The notes: generated by a model from the sequence alone, not told the origin. Shown: positions 52,587 through 61,496, numbered from the stretch's first letter. The stretch is DNA of 64,000 nt from Marimicrobium sp913061115 (GCF_047729875.1 NZ_CP159826.1:62001-126000); one strand, 5' to 3'. Made by a program: numbers and translations.

Positions 52587-53851
52587 ATAAACGGCTAAGA
52601 GTGCTGGTATCCGCTTACGCGTGTAGTCCATATAAAGGGTCAGAGCCGGGTGTGGGCTGGGGGTACGTTAAGGCACTGTCTGAATACCATGATCTTTGGG
52701 TCATTGTAGAAGAGGAAAAGTGTCGGGAGGATATAGAGCGCTACCTGGAAGAAAATTCGCAGTTTGCCAGCTCAGTGCATTTCATCTTTGTTCGCAAGCA
52801 GCGAAATCGTCTTTTGCGCAAAATCTGGCCACCCTCCTATTACTGGTATTATCGGCAATGGCACCGGGAAGTCTTGAAGCTGGCGCAGCAGTTACAGCAA
52901 GACCTAAGTTTTGACCTTGTGCACCAGCTGACAATGGTTGGATTTCGTGAGCCAGGCTACTTATGGAAACTGGATGCCCCATTTGTCTGGGGACCCGTGG
53001 GTGGCATGGGTTTGTTTCCTTGGCGGTTTCTACCGGTAGTCGGCGTTTATGGTGCTTGCTACTATCTCGGGTATAACTTGTACAATCTGGCGCAGATGCG
53101 TTTGCTGCGCCGGCCCAAAAAAGCGGCGATCAAAGCGGGAAGGGGGTTGATTCTCGCAACACCGGAAAACGCGAGTGGGGCTATCAAATATTGGGGAGTA
53201 CAGGGAGAGGTGATACCCGAAATCGGTTTGCCCGAGGCGCCTGCCGTTGAGTTTAGTAAGAGATGCGAAGGAGAGCCGTTGCGCATCGTCTGGACAGGGT
53301 TACATATACCCAGGAAGGCCTTGAACCTCGCGCTATTGGCGCTATCACGCTTACCAGAATCTACAAATTGGGAACTTCATGTTCTCGGCAAAGGCGAGCA
53401 AACCGAAAAATGGATGCGCTTGTCCAAGACTCTCGGTATTGGTTCACACTGCACATTTCACGGATGGATGCCAAGAGAAGATGCCTTACAAGTCATGAAA
53501 AGCGCACATGTAATGTTGATCACCAGTCTGCGGGATTTGACGTCGACGGTAACCGTGGAATCGCTGGCATTGGGGCTTCCCGTCGTGACGCTTGACCATT
53601 GCGGCTTCTCCTCTGTCGTCGATCAGAGCTGCGGATTGAAAATCCCAGTCACTTCCCCGCGGGAAGTGATGCAGGCAGTTTCCGAGGCACTTGGGAGTCT
53701 GGAGCAGGACGAGGGCAAGCGACGGTCGCTTGCAAGTGGAGCCTTGCTTCGAGCGAGTAACTTCGCTTGGGAAGGTAAGGCGGCACAGGTCGACGCAATC
53801 TACAGGGCCAAGCTTAAGGAAGTTAACCAGGCCCGTGACTACGGATGCTGA
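52577..53851 (+). CDS. Glycosyltransferase family 4 protein
   Basis: This 424-residue GT-B enzyme opens KRLRVLVSAYACSPYKGSEPGVGWGYV, the SAxxxxPxxGSExGxGW pattern of a GT4 subgroup. Mid-protein WGPVGGMGLFPW is also typical. The donor-binding half contains LHIPRKALNLALLALSRL and TSTVTVESLALGLPVVTLDH, with the conserved E of the E-x7-E region. It overlaps the previous gene by 10 bp and the next by 7 bp. Confidence 0.9.
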   Translation: MEVNKRLRVLVSAYACSPYKGSEPGVGWGYVKALSEYHDLWVIVEEEKCREDIERYLEENSQFASSVHFIFVRKQRNRLLRKIWPPSYYWYYRQWHREVLKLAQQLQQDLSFDLVHQLTMVGFREPGYLWKLDAPFVWGPVGGMGLFPWRFLPVVGVYGACYYLGYNLYNLAQMRLLRRPKKAAIKAGRGLILATPENASGAIKYWGVQGEVIPEIGLPEAPAVEFSKRCEGEPLRIVWTGLHIPRKALNLALLALSRLPESTNWELHVLGKGEQTEKWMRLSKTLGIGSHCTFHGWMPREDALQVMKSAHVMLITSLRDLTSTVTVESLALGLPVVTLDHCGFSSVVDQSCGLKIPVTSPREVMQAVSEALGSLEQDEGKRRSLASGALLRASNFAWEGKAAQVDAIYRAKLKEVNQARDYGC

Positions 53852-55059
53852 AAATACTGCTTGCCAATAATTTCTACGGTTCTTCCGCGCCTTCGGGTGA
53901 GACGCAGGTCTTGGAAGTTGAGCGCAGCCTTCTGCTCAAAAATGGTCACGAAATTGTGGAGTACTATCGCCATAGCGACGAAATACGGGACAAAGGGATA
54001 GCTGGAACATTGCAGGGGGCGGTTGCTACCCCTTGGAACCCGTTTGCTGCTGGCGCCATAAGGAAATTGGTGAATGAGAGTAAGCCGAACATACTACATG
54101 TTCACAATACGTTTCCATTGCTCTCGCCATCAGTATTCAAAGCGGTTGGCACTCGTGCCGCTCGAGTTCTGACGCTGCACAATTATCGATTATTCTGCCC
54201 AGCAGCGATTCCCATGCGTGATAACCAGGTTTGTACGGAGTGCATCGATAGAAAAACAGTTTGGCCCTCGATTCGGCATGGCTGTTACAGGGGTAGCAGA
54301 TTAGCCACGATACCGCTGGCCACCAATGTTGCGTTACATCGCGGCCTGGGTACATGGCGAAATCAGGTAGATGCATATATCGCGTTAACCGAGTTTCAGC
54401 GTGAATTGATGATAAATGCAGGATTGCCAGCCGAGTTGGTGCATGTGAAGCCAAATTTCTATCCTGGAAAACCAACGGTCGTGCCATGGGATAAACGTAA
54501 TCGATGTGTTGTTTTTGCAGGCCGACTAACGGTCGAGAAGGGTGTTGAGTCACTTGTGCGCGCCTGGATAGGCTGGGGCGTCTCGGCGCCCGAGTTGCGT
54601 ATTATCGGTGATGGAGATCTGCGTCAGATGTTGGAAGCGCTGGCAAGCTCAGCACCGCAAGTTCCGATTCGGTTTTTGGGTCAATTAGCAGGAGATGCTG
54701 CCCAAGCAGAAATAGCGAGTTCACAATTACTGGTGCTGCCTTCCGAATGTTATGAAGGGTTCCCTATGGTCGTTAGGGAGGCATTTGCATTTGGTACTCC
54801 TGCGGCGGTTTCGGGGATAGGGCCTCTCCCTTCAATCATCCGTAGTGGAGAGAACGGTGTGGTTTTTGAACCAGGTAATCCGGAATCCTTGCTCAACACT
54901 ATCAGGTCACTCTGGGAGTCGCCGGGTGAACTTGAGCGCTTGGCGCGTGGAGCGCGGCGTTCATTCGATGCGCTTTATACGGAAGAGGAAAATTACCGAA
55001 TATTGATGGATATCTATCGGCAAGCCACTGAAGTAAGTAGTCAAAGGAAAGTCTTTTGA
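53845..55059 (+). CDS. Glycosyltransferase family 4 protein with Cys-rich loop
   Basis: This 404-residue GT-B enzyme opens LKILLANNFYGSSAPSGETQVLEVE, with HVHNTFPLLSPSVF and LHNYRLFCPAAIPMRDNQVCTECIDRK ... RHGCYRGS, a four-cysteine region common in this GT4 branch. The donor site has LPSECYEGFPMVVREAFAFGTPAAVS. The stop overlaps the next start by 4 bp. The specificity is unknown. Confidence 0.9.
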   Translation: MLKILLANNFYGSSAPSGETQVLEVERSLLLKNGHEIVEYYRHSDEIRDKGIAGTLQGAVATPWNPFAAGAIRKLVNESKPNILHVHNTFPLLSPSVFKAVGTRAARVLTLHNYRLFCPAAIPMRDNQVCTECIDRKTVWPSIRHGCYRGSRLATIPLATNVALHRGLGTWRNQVDAYIALTEFQRELMINAGLPAELVHVKPNFYPGKPTVVPWDKRNRCVVFAGRLTVEKGVESLVRAWIGWGVSAPELRIIGDGDLRQMLEALASSAPQVPIRFLGQLAGDAAQAEIASSQLLVLPSECYEGFPMVVREAFAFGTPAAVSGIGPLPSIIRSGENGVVFEPGNPESLLNTIRSLWESPGELERLARGARRSFDALYTEEENYRILMDIYRQATEVSSQRKVF

Positions 55060-55844
55060 ATCAGGTACTCCGGGAAAATATAGGTGGGTATCAGGTCGAT
55101 GTTCCTAACATTAAGTCTTGTGTTTCAAGTATCGTAGACTGGGTACAGCAGTCGGGCCAGAGTGACGCTTGTCGATGGCTGGCTTGTATGAACCCACATT
55201 CCTATACGGAGTCGCTCAAGGATGATCTATTTTCGGAGTCACTCCGCCATGCAGATTGGTTGGTTCCGGATGGTAGCGGTGTTGTTCTAGCCTCAAAAAT
55301 ACTGGGTGGGAACATCAAGGAGCGAGTGACTGGAAGTGACATTTTTAGGGGGTTATCTGCCGCAATGAATGCAAACGGTGGTGGTCGGGTGTTTTTTCTG
55401 GGCTCAACTGAAGATACTTTAAATCGCATTCGCAGCCGTATGGCAGATGATTATCCAAATCTCGAGGTGGTGGGAACCTACTCGCCACCGTTCAAGCAGG
55501 ATTACTCGGAGTCTGAGATGGATGAGATGGTGACGGCCATTAATTCAGTCTGCCCCGATGTACTCTGGGTTGGTATGACAGCGCCCAAGCAGGAAAAGTG
55601 GATATACGAGCTGAGCCCACGCTTGCAAGTAAAGTTCGCTGCTGCGGTTGGTGCGGTTTTTGATTTTTATACAGGTAAGGTTAAACGCTCGCATCCGATT
55701 TTTCAGCGTCTCCATCTGGAGTGGCTGCCGCGGCTGCTCCAAGAACCAAAGCGACTATGGCGCAGAATGGCTGTCTCTGCTCCTCTATTTATTTGGCATG
55801 TATTGAGGCAGCGTTTTCGGTTTAACGAGAAATCGACCCCATAA
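55056..55844 (+). CDS. WecG/TagA/CpsF family glycosyltransferase (GT26)
   Basis: This 262-residue enzyme adds an N-acetyl-mannosaminuronate-like or related sugar to a lipid-linked acceptor. Signatures are CMNPHSYTESLKDDLF, DWLVPDGSGVVLASKILGG, RVTGSDIF, VFFLGSTEDTLN, DVLWVGMTAPKQEKWI and FAAAVGAVFDFYTGKVKRSHPIFQRLHLEWL. The start is TTG, four bases inside the previous gene. It closes the same-strand glycosyltransferase run. Confidence 0.92.
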   Translation: MNQVLRENIGGYQVDVPNIKSCVSSIVDWVQQSGQSDACRWLACMNPHSYTESLKDDLFSESLRHADWLVPDGSGVVLASKILGGNIKERVTGSDIFRGLSAAMNANGGGRVFFLGSTEDTLNRIRSRMADDYPNLEVVGTYSPPFKQDYSESEMDEMVTAINSVCPDVLWVGMTAPKQEKWIYELSPRLQVKFAAAVGAVFDFYTGKVKRSHPIFQRLHLEWLPRLLQEPKRLWRRMAVSAPLFIWHVLRQRFRFNEKSTP

Positions 55845-55944
55845 GATTTTTGTCACGCAGTGGGCCTGAGATTGAAGCGCCTCCCTTCAAATCAATTTCT
55901 CGAATTACGACCGAAATCCACGGTATTGTATATTCCATTAAAAA

Positions 55945-56190
55945 ATGGTGGCTTCGTTACGGTTAATTGAAAAATATTAGCGTTTAGTGGCGGTGTGTCC
56001 CTTGTTAATAATAACGTGGTTATCATTGTTGCCGCTAGACATTCCCTCCGCGCCTCGCTCCGATAAAATGCAGCACATAGACAACAGACTGACAGCAGAG
56101 CGGGCCGATGCCTCGGCAAAATGCTTGACGTAGCTAGAGAGATCCTCTGGGGCGTAGTCAAATGGCGCGACGTCATTCTGCGTGCACTAC
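55945..56190 (+). pseudogene. Decayed vanZ paralogue
   Basis: Translation from ATG at 55945 gives MVASLRLIEKY, an in-frame stop, then LLIITWLSLLPLDIPSAP and SDKMQHID, which aligns along about 46 residues with the intact VanZ at 58552 (VLPTIEKHWALLTAC..., LSPLDSLPSAPGSDKIHHLI). The DNA is alike over at least 120 bp (GCTCCGATAAAAT shared). After about 56090 the match is lost apart from a weakly similar LDVAREILWGVV tail in another frame. It lies between wecG and gmd. Confidence 0.8.
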
Positions 56191-56216
56191 TTTTGAAACT
56201 TCTCAATCAGGGGTCG

Positions 56217-57347
56217 TTATTCCCGAGTTTGATTCACCTCATAACCTTCGCGCACCAGCAGTCGGTTCTTTCTCGCCGCGATGAGGTCGGTGTCTATCAT
56301 CTCTTTAATCATTTCATCTAAGGTAGTGGTGGGCTGCCATCCCAGTTTGGCTTTGGCTTTAGTGGGGTCGCCCAGTAGCGTTTCCACCTCGGTGGGCCGG
56401 TAGTACTTGGCATCTACGCCTACTAGTACATCGCCCAACGCCACGGTTATATTGGGGTCGGCCTTGCTCGAGTCTATAGCGGCCACTTTACCCACCTCTT
56501 CCAGTCCCTGCCCTTCAAACGCGATTGTAATGCCCAGCTCGTTGGCGGCGCGGATGATAAAGTCTCGCACCGAAGTTTGTTGCCCGGTGGCAATCACAAA
56601 GTCTTCAGCCACCTCCTGCTGCAACATAAGCCACTGCATTCCCACATAGTCACGTGCGTGGCCCCAGTCTCGTTTGGCATCCATGTTGCCCATGTACAGG
56701 CACTGCTCCAGGCCTTGGCTAATATTGCATAGGGCCCGGGTGATTTTACGACTGACGAAGGTCTCACCTCTGCGGGGTGATTCGTGGTTAAACAGAATGC
56801 CATTGCAGGCATACATGCCGTAGGCCTCGCGATAGTTAACGGTTATCCAGAAGGCGTAGAGTTTGGCCACGCCGTAGGGCGACCTAGGGTAGAAGGGAGT
56901 CTTCTCTGTCTGGGGTGTTTCCTGCACCAGTCCATACAACTCTGAGGTGGAGGCTTGATAGATGCGGGTTTTCTTTTCCATCCCCAACAATCGAACGGCC
57001 TCGAGTATGCGCAGTGTGCCGAGGCCGTCTACGTCGGCGGTATATTCGGGTTCTTCGAAGCTCACCGCCACGTGGCTCTGTGCCGCGAGGTTGTATATTT
57101 CATCGGGCTGCACCTGCTGAATAATGCGCGTGATGTTGGAGCCGTCTGAGAGGTCGCCGTAGTGCAGTACCAGCTTGCGATTTGTGGTGTGGGGCCCTTC
57201 GTAGATATGGTCGATGCGCTCGGTGTTGAACGAGGAGGCGCGGCGTTTTATACCGTGTACTTCGTAGCCTTTTCCCAGAAGGAATTCGGCTAGGTAGGAG
57301 CCGTCCTGGCCGGTTATTCCGGTGATAAGTGCTGTTTTGTGCGTCAT
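56217..57347 (-). CDS. gmd: GDP-mannose 4,6-dehydratase
   Basis: It makes GDP-4-keto-6-deoxymannose, the first step to GDP-L-fucose. The 376-residue SDR enzyme has TALITGITGQDGSYLAEFLL (NADP-binding), HYGDLSDGSNI, the catalytic YQASTSELYG and PRSPYGVAKLYAFW (YxxxK), NHESPRRGETFVSRKI and the late YYRPTEVETLLGDPTKAKAKLGW. Its start codon follows the stop of fcl with no gap (TAAATG). Confidence 0.97.
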   Translation of the reverse strand: MTHKTALITGITGQDGSYLAEFLLGKGYEVHGIKRRASSFNTERIDHIYEGPHTTNRKLVLHYGDLSDGSNITRIIQQVQPDEIYNLAAQSHVAVSFEEPEYTADVDGLGTLRILEAVRLLGMEKKTRIYQASTSELYGLVQETPQTEKTPFYPRSPYGVAKLYAFWITVNYREAYGMYACNGILFNHESPRRGETFVSRKITRALCNISQGLEQCLYMGNMDAKRDWGHARDYVGMQWLMLQQEVAEDFVIATGQQTSVRDFIIRAANELGITIAFEGQGLEEVGKVAAIDSSKADPNITVALGDVLVGVDAKYYRPTEVETLLGDPTKAKAKLGWQPTTTLDEMIKEMIDTDLIAARKNRLLVREGYEVNQTRE

Positions 57348-58310
57348 TTAGGTTCTCGCGGTGTCGGCGTGTTCAATGTACCACTGGTAGGCATTTTGCA
57401 GGCCGGATGTCAGTGAGTGTTGGGGGCGCCAGCCGAGGCGGGTGAGCTTATTGCTGTCCATCAGTTTTCTGGGAGCGCCGTCGGGTTTACTGGCGTCATA
57501 AATAATGGCCCCTGTGTAGCCGGTGACCTTGCCAATGGTGAGCGCCAATTCGCCAATGGAGCAGTCGCTGCCCGTGCCGACGTTAATATGGCTTAGCCGT
57601 GGGTCGGTAGCGGCGCTGTAATGTGCGGTCGGCAGGTTCATCACATGAATGGAGGCACGGGCCATGTCATCTACATGTAGGAATTCTCGTAGTGGCTTGC
57701 CGGTGCCCCAGATAGTGATGCTTTCTGCGTTGCTATGTTTTGCCTCGTGAAAGCGACGTAGCAGGGCGGGAATGACGTGGCTGTTCTCTGGGTGATAGTT
57801 GTCGCCAGGGCCGTAAAGGTTGGTGGGCATGACGCTGCGGTAGTCGGTGCCGTACTGACGGTTGTAGCTTTCACACAGCTTGATGCCAGCAATTTTAGCC
57901 AGGGCATAGGGTTCGTTGGTGGGCTCAAGAGGGCCGGTGAGCAGGGCGTCTTCGCGCATGGGTTGTTCGGCTAGGCGCGGGTAGATACACGAGCTGCCTA
58001 AAAACAGCAATTTGCCCACGCCGTGTTGGTAGGCCTGGTGCACCACGTTGGCTTCTAGCATCAGGTTTTGATAGATGAACTCGGCGGGGTAGGTATTGTT
58101 GGCATGAATGCCCCCTACCTTGGCGGCGCACAGGTATACCTCGTTAATGTTTTGGCAGGCAAAAAATTCTGCCACCGCCTGCTGGTTACACAGATCGAGC
58201 TCACTGCTGCTGCGGGTCACTATCGCCACATCTGCCTTGCTGGCCAGTTGGCGGGCGATAGCTGAACCTACCATGCCTTTATGACCGGCGATGAAGATGC
58301 GGTTAGTCAT
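57348..58310 (-). CDS. fcl: GDP-L-fucose synthase
   Basis: This 320-residue SDR epimerase/reductase converts GDP-4-keto-6-deoxymannose to GDP-L-fucose. Signatures are RIFIAGHKGMVGSAIARQL (cofactor), LFLGSSCIYPR, YALAKIAGIKLCESYNRQYG (YxxxK), MPTNLYGPGDNYHPENSHVIPALLRRFHEA, and WGTGKPLREFLHVDDMA. With gmd it forms a two-gene operon on the strand opposite to the glycosyltransferases. Confidence 0.97.
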   Translation of the reverse strand: MTNRIFIAGHKGMVGSAIARQLASKADVAIVTRSSSELDLCNQQAVAEFFACQNINEVYLCAAKVGGIHANNTYPAEFIYQNLMLEANVVHQAYQHGVGKLLFLGSSCIYPRLAEQPMREDALLTGPLEPTNEPYALAKIAGIKLCESYNRQYGTDYRSVMPTNLYGPGDNYHPENSHVIPALLRRFHEAKHSNAESITIWGTGKPLREFLHVDDMARASIHVMNLPTAHYSAATDPRLSHINVGTGSDCSIGELALTIGKVTGYTGAIIYDASKPDGAPRKLMDSNKLTRLGWRPQHSLTSGLQNAYQWYIEHADTART

Positions 58311-58551
58311 AGAAAATCCATTTCGAACTTTGTAATGACGCTATAATACTACATTGAGCCGATCCAAGTCGCATATAAGTCGCCGATTGTTAGCCCAGCT
58401 TTAAGGCGCCAGGGCGTTTTATAAGACGAGCCAGAGTCCGCATTTTTTCCTATAATTATCTGGCTCCAGATGTATATAATCCAACACCAGTCATTCCACG
58501 TCATTCGCTTTTGGCGCCTATCACCGCTTTAACAATACGACTAAAAAAATA
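58311..58551. other. Divergent region between fcl and vanZ with an inverted repeat
   Basis: GAGCCAGA (58428-58435) and TCTGGCTC (58459-58466) are perfect eight-base arms around a T-rich centre with a TATAAT at 58451. This could be a promoter under a dimeric repressor, driving vanZ. Nothing else was recognised. Confidence 0.35.
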
Positions 58552-58914
58552 ATGAATGTGTTACCGACAATTGAAAAGCACTGGGCACTATTAACTGCCT
58601 GTCTTTTCCTCATTATTACGGGGCTGTCATTATCGCCGTTAGACAGTCTTCCTTCGGCGCCTGGCTCCGATAAAATACATCACTTAATAGCCTATGCTGC
58701 TTTAGTGTTTCCTGTCGCATTACGTCAACCCAATCGGTGGCTGTGGTTCGTGATTTTTTTTATCGGCTACAGCGGCTTAATCGAGTTGATACAACCGTAT
58801 GTGAATCGCTATGGTGAATGGCTGGATATGTTGGCCAATACCGCGGGCGTGGTGTGTGGTGTCGCACTGGCGACAGCCATAAACGCGTTTCGTAATCGCA
58901 GGCTAAAGGACTAA
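58552..58914 (+). CDS. VanZ family membrane protein
   Basis: This 120-residue protein has four hydrophobic segments. The family signature PSAPGSDKIHHLIAYA is at about 33-48, and YGEWLDMLANTAGVVCGV at about 89-106. VanZ-like proteins are common at the ends of polysaccharide clusters; the molecular role is not settled. The first 46 codons are duplicated as a decayed copy at 55945. Confidence 0.88.
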   Translation: MNVLPTIEKHWALLTACLFLIITGLSLSPLDSLPSAPGSDKIHHLIAYAALVFPVALRQPNRWLWFVIFFIGYSGLIELIQPYVNRYGEWLDMLANTAGVVCGVALATAINAFRNRRLKD

Positions 58915-58941
58915 GTCACTCTGATCTGTTCGGATCGCAGT

Positions 58942-59170
58942 GTTGAACGGATGTGATGTTCGCTACCCTCGGTGCTTTGGAGAGTATTGGTCAACGCACA
59001 GGGGAGGTGTAGTATGGCGGCAGTTGCATTTGATTCATTAGAATATGCTCACCAGCTTGAGGCCGCCGGTATGCCGCGCGCACAAGCGGAGGTGATAGCG
59101 CAGGGATTAACGTCTATGTTTGTGCACAATTTTGATTCACTGGTCACCAAAGATTATTTGGATGCGCGTT
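58942..59170 (+). repeat. Tandem duplication, left copy (promoter region and 5' half of DUF1640-like gene)
   Basis: Nearly identical to 59515-59744, covering about 70 bases upstream of the start and the first 52 codons. The match stops abruptly where the two proteins diverge into different internal repeats. Confidence 0.9.
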
Positions 59171-59409
59171 TTAGCGAGCAGGCTGCCAGGCTGGACGCGA
59201 TGGATGTCAAATTTGACGCCAAGCTGGGGCTTCTCTCAGCTGAAATCGACGGCAAGTTTAGGCTTTTCTCTGCTGAATTTGACGCAAAGCTGGGGCTTCT
59301 CTCAGCTGAAATCGACGGCAAGCTCGGCAAACTCTATGTGATGCTCGGCGTGATTATGGCAGGCGTGGCCGTCCCGATTATTCAAACGGGCATCGCTTGG
59401 CTGGCGTAG
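59014..59409 (+). CDS. DUF1640/CCDC90-like coiled-coil membrane-tail protein, copy 1
   Basis: This 131-residue protein begins AAVAFDSLEYAHQLEAAGMPRAQAEVIAQGL, the usual opening of the DUF1640 family. It continues with TKDYLDARF, a coiled coil made of an 11-residue unit LGLLSAEIDGK repeated with FRLFSAEFDAK between, and a C-terminal TM helix (VMLGVIMAGVAVPIIQTGIAW). ATG at 59014 with GGGGAGG upstream. The function is unknown; some relatives occur in phage-like or mobile contexts. Confidence 0.75.
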   Translation: MAAVAFDSLEYAHQLEAAGMPRAQAEVIAQGLTSMFVHNFDSLVTKDYLDARFSEQAARLDAMDVKFDAKLGLLSAEIDGKFRLFSAEFDAKLGLLSAEIDGKLGKLYVMLGVIMAGVAVPIIQTGIAWLA

Positions 59410-59434
59410 TGTTGGTCGCGCGTTTGATTAGCCT

Positions 59435-59462
59435 CCTAACGCCTAACGCCTAACGCCTAACC
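59435..59462. repeat. Short tandem repeat of CCTAACG
   Basis: Four head-to-tail 7-bp units (the last CCTAACC), between the two DUF1640-like copies. Confidence 0.85.
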
Positions 59463-59514
59463 CTTCCTTCACCCATAGTCTCGCTTGTCGCGCGCGATAA
59501 GATCGTTGGCAAGG

Positions 59515-59744
59515 CGTTGAACAGATGTGATGTTCGCTACCTTCGGTGCTTTGGATAATATTGGCCAAGGCACAGAGGGGGTGTACTATGGCGGCAGTTG
59601 CATTCGATTCATTAGAATATGCTCACCAGCTTGAGGCCGCCGGCATGCCGCGCGCACAAGCGGAGGTGATAGCGCAGGGATTAACGTCTATGTTCGTGCA
59701 CAATTTTGATTCGCTGGTCACCAAAGATTATTTGGATGCGCGTT
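59515..59744 (+). repeat. Tandem duplication, right copy
   Basis: Partner of 58942-59170. It includes the same upstream block (GATGTGATGTTCGCTACC) and the first 52 codons of the second gene. Confidence 0.9.
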
Positions 59745-59908
59745 TTGCTGAGTCAGATGCAAAAATGGATGCGCGTTTTGCTGAGTCAGATGCAAAAACG
59801 GGTGCGCGCTTTGAACGGATGGAAGGCAAGTTCAATCTGGTCTTCTGGATGTTGGGTCTTGCGATGATCTGTGTCGTGGTCCCCGAAGTTCTAAAATTTT
59901 TGGGTTAA
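59588..59908 (+). CDS. DUF1640/CCDC90-like coiled-coil protein, copy 2
   Basis: This 106-residue tandem paralogue of the gene at 59014 is almost identical up to TKDYLDARF. It then carries a different internal repeat, DARFAESDAKM-DARFAESDAKT, and ends in a C-terminal TM helix (LVFWMLGLAMICVVVPEVL). It has AGAGGGGG upstream of the ATG at 59588. The second half differs wholly from copy 1. Confidence 0.75.
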   Translation: MAAVAFDSLEYAHQLEAAGMPRAQAEVIAQGLTSMFVHNFDSLVTKDYLDARFAESDAKMDARFAESDAKTGARFERMEGKFNLVFWMLGLAMICVVVPEVLKFLG

Positions 59909-59981
59909 AGGCGTTGGAGCAGCGTGCGACCGCTGGGACATAAACAACATTGCTAGAGACAGAACTCACCTGCTCAAATGC

Positions 59982-60003
59982 AAGGCCTAACGTCCTAGGC
60001 CTT
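59982..60003 (+). terminator. Hairpin downstream of the DUF1640-like pair
   Basis: AAGGCCTA (59982-59989) and TAGGCCTT (59996-60003) are perfect eight-base arms with a six-base loop, followed by CTTGCTT. It lacks a clean T-run, so it is a possible weak terminator. Confidence 0.45.
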
Positions 60004-60012
60004 CTTGCTTAA

Positions 60013-60316
60013 ACGAGTGGCAGCGGCACCAACGTTGATCTGGTGGGAGTCGAATACGACGCTGGGCTGTAGTCGCCGTTGGTACCGATGGAACAATACT
60101 GAGCAGTAACGACGGCATCAGTTGGACGCCGCAGACAAGCGGTACTATTCAGAACCTAAGAGATGTTGGTGTAGGTAAATCCTCTCCCTCTCCCGCTCTC
60201 CCGCTCTCCCGCTAAGCCCCGCCTCTATTCCAACACTGCCGCTACCACTGCTCGTGCTGTTGCCGCTACTGATGGCGGGCACGGGGGCGGTAATGTTTAG
60301 ACGCAAGCAGAGGTAA
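60013..60316 (+). pseudogene. Decayed 3' end of a YCF48/BNR-like protein with IPTL-CTERM tail
   Basis: Two pieces can be read. GTNVDLVGVEYDA then, after a one-base shift, AVVAVGTDGTILSSNDG, ISWTPQTSGTIQNL and RDVGVGKS is a YCF48/BNR-type beta-propeller blade. In another frame, 60227-60316 reads IPTLPLPLLVLLPLLM, AGTGAVMF and RRKQR then a stop, a complete IPTL-CTERM sorting signal (motif, TM helix, basic end). Between them an eight-base CTCCCGCT repeat breaks the frame. No start is present, so this is the remnant of an exported surface protein. Confidence 0.75.
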
Positions 60317-60449
60317 CAAGGGGTTGAGTCATGGCGACTCTGCCGCCCATAGCACAGTGCTGTGGCACTGCGTAAACCTTTGGCAAGCCCTGCAGATAAC
60401 ACTGATCAGCACAATAAAGCGCGATAAGCAGCACTGTAGCAGATGGGAA

Positions 60450-61496
60450 TCAGCCGTTTTGTGTGGTGTCCACACCAGGGCGAAGGCCACAGCTTTCCAG
60501 CAACGCGGCAAGATGACGCGCGTGTTCTCGAGGCGCATCTGCCGCACTGGTCAGCAGTTGGTCCCGTTGGCGGGCCCAGATTCGGTAAGCGTCAGGCATG
60601 TTTTTTTGCAGGCTTTGCTCCAGAGCCAGCACGGGCGGCATCAGCTGATTTCGGCGCCGGGCAACCTGCACCGACCAGACTTGTACCTCGCCGATGAAAA
60701 ACTTGCGCACCACATTGTCAACGACTCGTCCTTCAGGGCTGGGCGTGTTGCCAATGCAAATTGATGCGTGCTCCAGCCTCTGCTGGATCGCGGGTGACGC
60801 TGCAGCGAGGGCAGAGCGCTGTAAATCGAGCGCTGCCAGCAGTGCGCCGCCATCGCCGCTGCGAATGTCTCCCAGCAAACGCTCAAGTTCGCCGCTGCCA
60901 GCCGCATAGTTTCCGTTCAGCCACTGGTTTGACAGTGCCGCCAGCCGAGCCAGCGAGAGAGCTATCTGGCCTCCGGTATTCGCGGGGTAATTGTCGAGGC
61001 GGTGGGGGCGTTTCCAGAAGGCGCGGAATTCCGGCCCGCCGAGTGTGGCATTCCAGATTCGCGTAGACAGCATCCGGTGCTTTTCGGACATGGCGGCTTG
61101 CAGCGTAGCGATCAGTTTAGCATCAGCGGTCTGATTCAGCGCACTGATGCAGGCCGGTGCCAGCGACAGAAATTCAAGCTCTAATAAAAGTCGCTGGGAA
61201 TCATTGGCCAGTTTGCCGAGGCTACTATTGATAGTGCCGATTGTGATACTGAGTTCGCAACTGTTCAATGCCAGCAAATCGAGTAGACCGATAGAGTGTG
61301 ATTGCGGGTCGATGTGCAGATCGCGGCTGCGGGGCAGTGGCGGCAAACGGTCGGCGTTCACTGTGATAGGCCGATCAAGGCTGTTCGCGAGACGCGTCAG
61401 ATACTTGTCTAACGGCACGCTGGACCGTTCACTGCACCCGCCCGCTAGGCTTGCAGCCAGCAGCAGAATCGAAATCTTGTTACGCGCGCTCTTCAC
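60450..61496 (-). CDS. DUF3080 family lipoprotein
   Basis: This 348-residue protein has a lipobox LAGGC at its N-terminus (cysteine at residue 21), so it is likely a membrane-anchored lipoprotein. The family segments are PLDKYLTRLANSL at about 28-40, LNSCELSITIGTINSSLGKL and PEFRAFWKRP. The function is unknown. It is the only gene on this strand between fcl and the DUF3012 gene. Confidence 0.85.
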   Translation of the reverse strand: MKSARNKISILLLAASLAGGCSERSSVPLDKYLTRLANSLDRPITVNADRLPPLPRSRDLHIDPQSHSIGLLDLLALNSCELSITIGTINSSLGKLANDSQRLLLELEFLSLAPACISALNQTADAKLIATLQAAMSEKHRMLSTRIWNATLGGPEFRAFWKRPHRLDNYPANTGGQIALSLARLAALSNQWLNGNYAAGSGELERLLGDIRSGDGGALLAALDLQRSALAAASPAIQQRLEHASICIGNTPSPEGRVVDNVVRKFFIGEVQVWSVQVARRRNQLMPPVLALEQSLQKNMPDAYRIWARQRDQLLTSAADAPREHARHLAALLESCGLRPGVDTTQNG

